DNA of 64,000 nt from the NCBI GenBank assembly GCA_037951105.1, contig JBAMJV010009314.1:62001-126000 (forward strand). The letters run 5' to 3'. The notes beneath the pieces were generated by a model, which made no database searches, was not told the DNA's origin, and saw only the letters and a list, made by a program, of their open reading frames with translations. The DNA is from Echinarachnius parma. Lineage: Eukaryota; Echinodermata; Echinoidea; Clypeasteroida; Echinarachniidae. This document shows, piece by piece, positions 60,501 to 64,000 of the stretch. A program made the translations under genes and the position numbers. The first letter of the stretch is position 1. Every line of letters begins with the position of its first letter.

Positions 60501-61546
60501 TTATTTAAAAAAAAAAACATTAAATGCACAATTTTGTATGAAAAATGGCTAAAACCAATAATTTTTTTAGAGAGCGCCCTCTTGATGAGTTGTAACGGCT
60601 CTTTTTGTAATGATAACAGGGGTTTTACTTAGTCGTTTGTAATTGTGTTTACTTTTTCGAGCATGGTGAAGTTATAACTAAACCAAAAGAAACTTATCAC
60701 TTCTTTAGAGCGACACACATTAAAATCCAAAGCATAACAATTAATCATAATAGGGCATAGATTAGCTATAATACTCCTTAGCAAGCTCATCTCAAACAAA
60801 ATATGTTTGTTTTAGTCAACAAAGAATAAAATAAGGTGAAATCGCAATAGGTCATTTTTCAAAAATCACAGAAACTGCTCGCCTTCCAGGCACAGAGCTC
60901 TGTACGGACAATAGCCAGTCTGGTGGTTACATAACCCGCTTTGAAGTTGAATGAATAGCTATTGAAAGTTCTGAATAGACCGCCTTTCGTGGAGGTTCGC
61001 AGCGAGCAGTTTCTGTGATTTTTGAAAAGTGACCTGTAGTGGTTCCATAGCATTTTTTTCCTTTTTTGCAAAAGCAAACTTTTAATGTTTCAGATATGCT
61101 TCATAAGGAGAATGATAGCTTATCTGTGTCTAAATATGATTCAATTTGATGCTATGGATTTTAATGAGAGCCGCCCTGAAGAAGTGATAAGTTTCTTTTG
61201 GCCCCCAGTTTATTATTTTGTATCGCATATGGTGCAGGTTTTGGTTACTAAAGTTAAGTTTGACCAATACTCAACTATCCCTTTAATTGAGAAATACAAA
61301 GTATACATTGACCTCTCTAAACTCAAGCATTTCAATAAAGTACCCCCTAGTCATGCCAGTTCAAATGGTGCTTTGATTCAAAATAACATTATTTACATGT
61401 TAGATTACTATTCTTTCAATGACATGCACTTTCCAAACGCAGAAATCCAAATTATCCCTAGCTAATCGTCGTCACTTACTATTCAATAGATTAGCGGTGC
61501 CTCCCGCAAAGAGGGCCGTGAACACCAACCAAACAACTCCGAGCAT
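29814..61546 (-). CDS. Secreted HYR-sushi-C-type lectin protein, complete 21-exon model
   Basis: Exons in transcript order: 61480-61546, 57931-58188, 57249-57473, 55319-55510, 54795-54986, 54270-54461, 53746-53937, 53239-53430, 52084-52284, 51390-51514, 49719-49885, 48525-48694, 46343-46455, 44899-45059, 36563-36738, 34915-35009, 33705-33865, 32700-32848, 32026-32120, 30765-30928 and 29814-29940. They sum to 3,414 nt (1,137 codons plus stop); every junction is in phase. Domain order: signal peptide, one HYR-like, seven sushi (CCP), four C-type lectin domains (CTLD), stop 12 codons after the last CTLD Cys-containing motif. No transmembrane segment. Sushi domains bind proteins and CTLDs bind sugars or proteins, so a secreted recognition or matrix role is likely, but ligands cannot be read. 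I know no named gene with this exact architecture. Confidence 0.88.
30368..30667. mobile_element. Family B fragment
   Basis: Right part only, ending caactatccctTTAA, between lectin exons 21 and 20. Confidence 0.65.
30765..30928 (-). CDS. Lectin exon 20: CTLD4 part b
   Basis: 164 nt, phase 0 in and 2 out. RCRKLGANLAVVDSNADL then RDVWFGCHDMVDEGRY; donor AGAGA/gtaagt. WFGC carries an extra cysteine. Confidence 0.9.
30960..31330. repeat. (GAT)n-rich microsatellite
   Basis: Imperfect GAT/TGA run between lectin exons 20 and 19, giving a spurious acidic open frame. Confidence 0.95.
31361..31822. mobile_element. Family D element, inverted
   Basis: Ends tccagttttggga and tttccaaaactgg are inverted. 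Lies between lectin exons 20 and 19. Confidence 0.6.
32026..32120 (-). CDS. Lectin exon 19: CTLD4 part a
   Basis: 95 nt, phase 1 in and 0 out. VDCPSGFKAVGRTCFRLL then WENREK/gtatgt. Confidence 0.9.
32700..32848 (-). CDS. Lectin exon 18: CTLD3 part c
   Basis: 149 nt, phase 2 in and 1 out. LGYFNRNAPAGRGDCG, VRMQCCYDRLPALCEVQ. No EPN/QPD or WND signature, so calcium-dependent sugar binding is unlikely here. Confidence 0.9.
32897..33640. repeat. Compound microsatellite
   Basis: (TAG/TAT)n to 33057, (CAAT)n to 33093, (CA)n to 33141, then about 430 bp of (GATT)n with a duplicated inner block around ttatatatatatcgattg. The CAAT and GATT parts are mutually complementary. Sits between lectin exons 18 and 17. 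Confidence 0.95.
33705..33865 (-). CDS. Lectin exon 17: CTLD3 part b
   Basis: 161 nt, phase 0 in and 2 out. TCRKLGGELASAENAKGA, then TPAWFNLHDQVKEGSY; donor GACAG/gtgagt. Confidence 0.9.
34117..34499. mobile_element. Family A element, inverted
   Basis: Reverse-orientation full copy, TTAA at both ends, in the intron between lectin exons 17 and 16. Confidence 0.8.
34915..35009 (-). CDS. Lectin exon 16: CTLD3 part a
   Basis: 95 nt, phase 1 in and 0 out. GSCSTPGFTTYEGRCLRYI then DTQIK/gtagaa. Confidence 0.88.
35175..35600 (+). mobile_element. LINE 3' end relic
   Basis: Reads STLDTYKKLLKTHLFEI then stop (35364-35417), a common end of non-LTR retrotransposon ORF2, followed by the tail gatgcgctatataaatgtaag. 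Similar 3' tails are at 29575-29650 and 49204-49290. Confidence 0.6.
35640..36010 (+). mobile_element. Second LINE ORF2 C-terminal relic
   Basis: MYRAIHGLVPTYVHNLI (from 35733), then after a frame change TVGDRALVYATHKLRNNFP and SKETFETQI, the usual C-terminal pattern. Broken by frameshifts. Confidence 0.65.
36257..36535. mobile_element. Family C element next to lectin exon 15
   Basis: Begins gggtgtttcacaaagact; ends near gtccaacttagag, about 27 bp from the exon's donor. Confidence 0.65.
36563..36738 (-). CDS. Lectin exon 15: CTLD2 part c
   Basis: 176 nt, phase 2 in and 1 out. LRYTNWARREPSRI, AECVTTDNSDEWTNECCHS, RYAAVCETD. Separated from exon 14 by an 8.2-kb intron full of mobile DNA. Donor AAAAG/gtcaga. 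Confidence 0.9.
38136..39157 (-). mobile_element. Ty3/gypsy-like remnant inserted in the satellite
   Basis: Minus strand reads QKRQKRYYDQGAKSLPVLK, SGERVYYQVGKEWKPGV, PRSYHIQSEKGGRYRRNR: the C-terminal tail typical of Ty3/gypsy integrases. TGTTGTAATATAATACAAG occurs at 38136 and 38968, possibly LTR starts. GTTGG flanks both sides and the satellite unit continues in register across it. Truncated; most of pol is absent. Confidence 0.7.
39158..40445. repeat. 60-bp satellite, about 21 copies
   Basis: Almost perfect 60-bp period; each unit has CACTGCGAGTTACCGATG, then GTCCAACGTTGGTCCAACGA and GATTGTCCAACGT. Units fall into CCATTTC and CTTTTTC variants. Two further units lie at about 38030-38135. 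Confidence 0.95.
42326..42866. mobile_element. Palindromic TIR element (541 bp)
   Basis: Begins TAAACTGGGTTCCAAAAGAA and ends with its complement TTTTGGAACCCAGTTTA, within TA. Tc1/mariner-like TA target is inferred. Confidence 0.75.
43395..44313. mobile_element. TIR element built of CGATTCGTTGCGAGTCG-like repeats
   Basis: Ends TAAAGGCCCAGTCCCATACT and its complement are perfectly inverted for about 37 bp. Inside, short CGAnTCGTTGCGA units recur in both directions. A small poly-G palindrome is nested at about 43716-43830. Confidence 0.78.
44692..44770 (-). tRNA. tRNA-like sequence, probably SINE head
   Basis: Minus strand has box A-like TAGCTCAGTCGGTAAGAGC and box B GGGTTCGATCCCG, with acceptor-like GGGTTTT / GGAATCCCA ends. 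The 5' spacing before the D arm is too long and the anticodon and T stems have mismatches, so it is likely a tRNA-derived SINE or pseudogene rather than a working tRNA. Confidence 0.4.
44899..45059 (-). CDS. Lectin exon 14: CTLD2 part b
   Basis: 161 nt, phase 0 in and 2 out. VCRKLKGELAVPRTNKEA then ARVWLGAHATVETGNF. Donor AGGAG/gtggga is weak and adds LR relative to exon 11. The acceptor pyrimidine tract comes from a family B element (see 45064-45286). Confidence 0.85.
45064..45286. mobile_element. Short family B element abutting a lectin exon
   Basis: Internally deleted copy (about 223 bp) with ends GAAGGGGTAGTTCAG and CTATCCCTTTAA. Its left end lies 5 bp from the acceptor edge of lectin exon 14, so its terminal CTACCCCTTC is that exon's pyrimidine tract. 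Confidence 0.75.
45911..46318. mobile_element. Family C element next to lectin exon 13
   Basis: Contains ttatggaaagccgt and ends atttgtgaaacacccccc, about 25 bp from the donor of exon 13. Left TIR eroded. Confidence 0.6.
46343..46455 (-). CDS. Lectin exon 13: CTLD2 part a
   Basis: 113 nt, phase 1 in and 0 out. PPRRCPKGYRLSGTRCYRI then EPRPWDQQVK/gtatgt; a close paralogue of exon 10 with a normal GT donor. Confidence 0.9.
46823..48255. mobile_element. 1,433-bp foldback element with 665-bp arms
   Basis: Arms 46823-47487 and 47591-48255 are inverted copies with few mismatches, around a spacer of about 103 bp, bounded by TA (TAAACCCCTCAAAAAAAG / complement). It lies in the intron between lectin exons 12 and 13. 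No protein recognised. Confidence 0.88.
48525..48694 (-). CDS. Lectin exon 12: CTLD1 part c
   Basis: 170 nt, phase 2 in and 1 out. LRFTNWGRKQPTRF, PECVSTDNSAEWTNECCYS, RYAAVCEVD. QPT and WTNE stand where calcium-binding lectins have EPN or QPD and WND. Confidence 0.92.
49719..49885 (-). CDS. Lectin exon 11: CTLD1 part b
   Basis: 167 nt, phase 0 in and 2 out. ECKKLKGELAVPRSNAHV then VRVWLGAHALVQSNKF; the WLGA is the WIGL-type core of the CTLD fold. Confidence 0.9.
49945..50345. mobile_element. Family C element with GC-rich insert
   Basis: Begins gggtgtgtttcacaaagatt; a GC-rich stretch (about 49995-50135) interrupts it; right TIR lost at the junction with a family A fragment. Confidence 0.6.
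50345..50687. mobile_element. Family A element, 5' truncated
   Basis: Lacks the first TIR and abuts the eroded end of a family C copy; the right end TTACTAGATCCCTTTAA is intact. Confidence 0.65.
50742..51261. mobile_element. Family B element, inverted
   Basis: About 520 bp, TTAA at both ends, with TTAAAGGGGTAGTTCAG and CTACCCCTTTAA, 129 bp past lectin exon 10. Confidence 0.8.
51390..51514 (-). CDS. Lectin exon 10: CTLD1 part a (GC donor)
   Basis: 125 nt, phase 1 in and 0 out. RRRCPKGYTVAGTKCYRI then DPRPWEQQAK. The first Cys pair marks a long-form CTLD. The junction, placed by homology with exon 13, is AAG/gcaagc, a GC-AG donor; no GT fits nearby. Confidence 0.87.
52084..52284 (-). CDS. Lectin exon 9: sushi 7
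   Basis: 201 nt, 1-1 phase. IRCSALQAPTNGAVDVNG, AASYSCVEGFNPD, VQCILNDDGVSASW, PPPSCTKDN. A diverged relative of the five tandem copies and probably their ancestor type. Confidence 0.92.
53239..53430 (-). CDS. Lectin exon 8: sushi 6 (tandem copy e)
   Basis: 192 nt, 1-1 phase. IRCSAPDAPENGAVDVSG, with LPDRDAL. Confidence 0.93.
53746..53937 (-). CDS. Lectin exon 7: sushi 5 (tandem copy d)
   Basis: 192 nt, 1-1 phase. IRCSAPDAPENGAVEVRG, with LPDRDAL. The intron after it differs from its sisters (a GAT microsatellite lies at 53540-53580). Confidence 0.93.
54270..54461 (-). CDS. Lectin exon 6: sushi 4 (tandem copy c)
   Basis: 192 nt, 1-1 phase. IRCSAPDAPENGAVEVRG, with LPDRYAL. Confidence 0.93.
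54795..54986 (-). CDS. Lectin exon 5: sushi 3 (tandem copy b)
   Basis: 192 nt, 1-1 phase. IRCSPPDAPENGAVDVRG, with LPDRYAL in place of LPDRDAL. Confidence 0.93.
55319..55510 (-). CDS. Lectin exon 4: sushi 2 (tandem copy a)
   Basis: 192 nt, 1-1 phase. IRCSPPDDPENGAVDV, LGQAGSYSCDDTYL, IQCILGPDGAS and VWSLPAPKCI. First of five near-identical modules. Confidence 0.93.
55754..56401. mobile_element. Palindromic TIR element, GGGCCC type, second copy
   Basis: Begins TACACTGGGCTCAAAGAG, ends TTAGCCCAGTGTA; lies in the intron before lectin exon 4. More diverged than the copy at 14869. Confidence 0.75.
57249..57473 (-). CDS. Lectin exon 3: sushi 1
   Basis: 225 nt, 1-1 phase. CSEELALENGGAQVNS, GGTASFSCDEEYNLVGSPSA, then YWDAIPSCQ: four-Cys sushi with its Trp. 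Longer than the others because of a segment around DVDYEASQGAATEIGRNDSP between Cys 3 and the Trp. Confidence 0.9.
57931..58188 (-). CDS. Lectin exon 2: HYR-like domain
   Basis: 258 nt, 1-1 phase. It shows EECPKISHPDEF at the start, YPVGKTVRAEPGVCD and DSVGNCCEGSYTLIVL at the end, matching the hyalin repeat pattern (CP..., fPvGtTtV, D..GN...C.f.V.V). It has extra cysteines (VCDIVCQGCDS, GNCC), more than a usual HYR. Confidence 0.85.
58365..59390. repeat. G/C-tract composite with nested palindromes
   Basis: Many G or C runs of 10-20 bp. It holds a small palindrome (ttgataccc...gaataggtatt...) also found at 43716-43830, inverted ends gcgccggaag / cttccggcgc (58443, 59363), and a tandem of about 75 bp (58640-58860; cactttcgtccacgagccg). 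Lies in the intron between lectin exons 1 and 2. Confidence 0.7.
60200..61286. mobile_element. Family B element split by a nested element
   Basis: TTAAAGGGATGGTTGAG at one end and CAACTATCCCTTTAA at the other; the middle is interrupted at 60680-61212 by another palindromic element. Confidence 0.75.
60680..61212. mobile_element. Palindromic element nested in family B
   Basis: Ends ccaaaagaaacttatcactt and aagtgataagtttcttttgg. Same family as 42326-42866, in opposite orientation internally. Confidence 0.75.
61480..61546 (-). CDS. Lectin exon 1: start and signal peptide
   Basis: ATG then MLGVVWLVFTALFAGGTA, a typical cleavable signal peptide, ending AATA/gtaagt in phase 1. The first in-frame Met was chosen. 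Confidence 0.85.
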
Positions 61547-63096
61547 CTTGGACTTTCACTTGTAAGGTTCCAGAACAAATCGGGTTTCGATGCGTTCGGA
61601 TGAGCGTCAAATCTGGAAAATGATGTGCGATCGAACCCCGAAACTCGAGCGCCGTTGGTCGAAGTGTTGGTTAGGGCGGTTCCCTGATTGTAGTTTCTCG
61701 ATCGTGGATTGGTGTCTTGTTAGTGGACAGGTGTAGCCAATCACAACACACGCGATCCGATCGTGTTTTTACCACATGGTGATCATGTCATTGTTGGTAG
61801 GTGCTAATATATCTATCAGCGTGTTATCTTCGATTTGTAATATTTATCATTGTAATTATGGATAATTTCTCATAAGTGTTTCAAATGCAGAATTGCGATG
61901 GCCTGGGGATCTGTAGGGTCAAGGGCTGCGGATCACAAACTTTGGGCGCTTCTCCCTGAATGTTCTGCTGCGTTTATCTACCCCTTTTTATTTCACCACC
62001 AGCATTTATAAACGTACTTCACGCTATACTTGATTTTGATTATGGTTGCGTTTGTATAATTATTGTCTTTTCTTTTTAGAAAACAACACTCATCATTATG
62101 GAACGTGGTTTTGTAATTCAGTCTGATCTTTTGACTTGATCACGGATGCGCTTTTCTTTTCCAATAACCATTTTTAGCCTGATTTGCCAACGTTTTGAAA
62201 TGTGTTTGAGTCTCATCTTCACGTGCTGATTGGTGGGACTATCTGACCTTGTTTGCCTCGTAAGCCTTCAGCATTTGTGAATGTGTACCAGCCTAAAGTA
62301 AGGCTCTCCTCTCGGTTAATATATTAAGCCTGAAACATGTTTGTAAACACTTAACCGGGTAAGATAAACACAACCTTTGATAACAGGTGTTTCCAATCAC
62401 AGTGCCATTATTCTGATCGATCTGTGCTATGGATAGGCGAAGTAGTTCTATGTTTTATTTATTAGCATTACCATAATATCATACTTTTTAGGTCATGGAG
62501 AATGCAGATTTTGTAACAGATCATGTAATTTTAAATGATTTGTGTCACTATGAGGATGAAATAAAGGGAGCCTCTTTAGTTCGTAAATACAAACGAGGTT
62601 AGATATATCTTATAGTTCCAAATTACTGAACAAAATGCTTTCCATTCTCTGTTGAAATAATGATGACATTTTGTTTAATCTATACGAGTGGCGTGGTGTG
62701 GGGGGAGGGGGGGGGGGGGGTGGCACAGTTTATTGGGTGAACGTTCTATGCATTTCTTTATTTTAAAGAATATTTTTACTTGCTTAATATAGGGGAGGGG
62801 GGGGGGGGGGGCAAGCGGCGCCTCCATGCCCTCCGTACATGCCGTAGCTTTCGTACACATTGTAACAACAAAACAAACACAGTTTGAATCTGGTTACAAT
62901 AATTATACCATGTGCACTCATTATACATGTACATATTAAAATAAAATAATTTGATGTATTTGCAGAATTATGTCGCCTTACACAGCTCATCCGCTTCCAA
63001 ACATATTTTGCATTAATTATTCACCATAACATGTCGACCAGGGTCAAGAGAAGCAATACGGATAGTGTTTTAATGTTTGCTGAAGGACACACCCGA
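61547..63096. other. 5' flank of the lectin gene
   Basis: No exon seen. Contains ATTGG (CCAAT on the minus strand) near 61705 and two poly-G tracts (62700-62720 and 62793-62810). Promoter not resolved. Confidence 0.45.
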
Positions 63097-63165
63097 CGAT
63101 AACGAGTTGGGAATCGAACCCGTGACCTTCAAAAGACTAACACGGTAACACCCAAACCGCTACTC
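63097..63165 (-). tRNA. tRNA-like SINE head
   Basis: Minus strand TAGCGGTTTGGGTGTTACCG and GGTCACGGGTTCGATTCCC resemble pol III boxes A and B; no complete cloverleaf. Confidence 0.35.
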
Positions 63166-63440
63166 ATAATGAAGAGCGTAGTTCCAAAAGGCTTCAAATC
63201 CACTTTCCATAAAGATAAAGTTAACGATATCACTACATTACTTGGTACGTAGCTATATAATCTAGAAATCCACCTTGTAGGACAAATTACACGATGAAAA
63301 TCAAAATATGGAACGTTCCATTTCCATATTAACATGGGCATGCATGTTAAAGTCATATATGCGTGGGTTATGCGTGGGTTATAATGGGTAGTCAGCAAAT
63401 TCCAACTCGACTCCACCGTAATATCTCGAGGTAAACTCAC

Positions 63441-63646
63441 GATATGTGTTGGATCGATCGAAGAGCGGTGCTTCGAAATATCTGAACACGGGCCTTCTTA
63501 TGAAATTGCATGCAGCAATAATTTCTCACGCTATCACCTAAGACATCAAACAGCGGCACTTTCAAGTCGGTTGCGGTTAAGCGTGTTACGTGATATTTTC
63601 GCTCGTAAACATCTCTGATGGATCTCCATTCGACTAGTACAAACAT
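63441..63646 (-). CDS. Candidate first exon of an unrecognised gene
   Basis: ATG opening MFVLVEWRSIRDVYERKY, 68 codons, ending ATATC/gtgagt in phase 2. An upstream in-frame stop precedes the ATG. Upstream on the same strand are ATTGG (inverted CCAAT) and TATAAG about 70-90 bp away, a plausible promoter. No following exon identified and no family recognised, so it may be chance. Confidence 0.28.
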
Positions 63647-64000
63647 TCCGAACGCGACTATTTTTGATGCATTTTTGACTCGGGTATTCGGAAGTGGGAC
63701 AGTTTGCGATCGCTACTTATAACTGAGCCAATGGGGATTACGTACCGTGCGTAAAAGTGCGCAAGATGGATCCACGCGTCTAATATACCGGTCTGAAAGT
63801 CGGTCAAACATGTCAAAAAAACCTGCTTTTCTCCAAAGTTGAAATAGTGGATGTAGCGCCTTTTGGAATTAAGCTCTTCATAACAGACACTCCCAAATTC
63901 CTTCACAGGGTCACAAGGGATTGGTGATGATCCAAACTAGAAATCGATGGGGTTCATCCGCTTTGGACAGAGACTGGCGCCAACGTAGCATTCTAAAGTG

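Overview
This is an intron-rich, AT-rich animal nuclear window. The modular secreted proteins (EGF, F5/8C discoidin, HYR, sushi/CCP, C-type lectin), joined by phase-1 introns, and the dense short inverted-repeat transposons suggest an invertebrate deuterostome, echinoderm-like or amphioxus-like. That assignment is inference. No bacterial or viral genes were seen. I rebuilt gene models by hand from splice signals, phase and domain logic.

(1) 0.4-18.4 kb, plus strand. A secreted EGF-discoidin protein of about 651 aa in 16 exons: signal peptide, an unrecognised Cys-rich exon, one EGF, nine tandem EGF exons in an A-B-B pattern repeated three times, then one F5/8 type C domain in three exons and a tentative last exon. 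A decayed extra EGF exon lies at 5.25 kb. Introns are filled with short transposons.

(2) 23.3-24.7 kb, minus strand. A plexin-type N-terminus (signal peptide plus most of a sema domain) broken by frameshifts, an in-frame stop and a 396-bp TTAA-flanked element. It looks like a relic of a large first coding exon.

(3) 29.8-61.5 kb, minus strand. A complete secreted multidomain lectin in 21 exons, 3,414 coding bases (1,137 aa): signal peptide, HYR-like domain, seven sushi domains (five of them near-identical tandem copies about 524 bp apart), then four C-type lectin domains, each split over three exons with phases 1-0, 0-2 and 2-1. All modules start and end in phase 1. The four lectin domains share an unusual Cys-Cys pair.

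(4) Mobile and repeat DNA. At least four short TIR families recur (A and B with TTAA ends, C, D), with several palindromic elements, one a 1,433-bp foldback with 665-bp arms. A 3.66-kb block at 36.8-40.5 kb has inverted ends and is built from the palindrome CCAACGTTGG and a 60-bp satellite; a decayed Ty3/gypsy-like remnant is inserted in it. LINE relics, tRNA-like SINE heads, a TTAGGG-like tract beside the lectin stop codon, microsatellites and many long G/C homopolymers are also present.

(5) 61.5-64 kb holds the lectin 5' flank, a tRNA-like SINE remnant and one candidate first exon of an unrecognised minus-strand gene.

The two intact genes are both secreted adhesion or recognition proteins. 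Nothing in the sequence shows that they act together.
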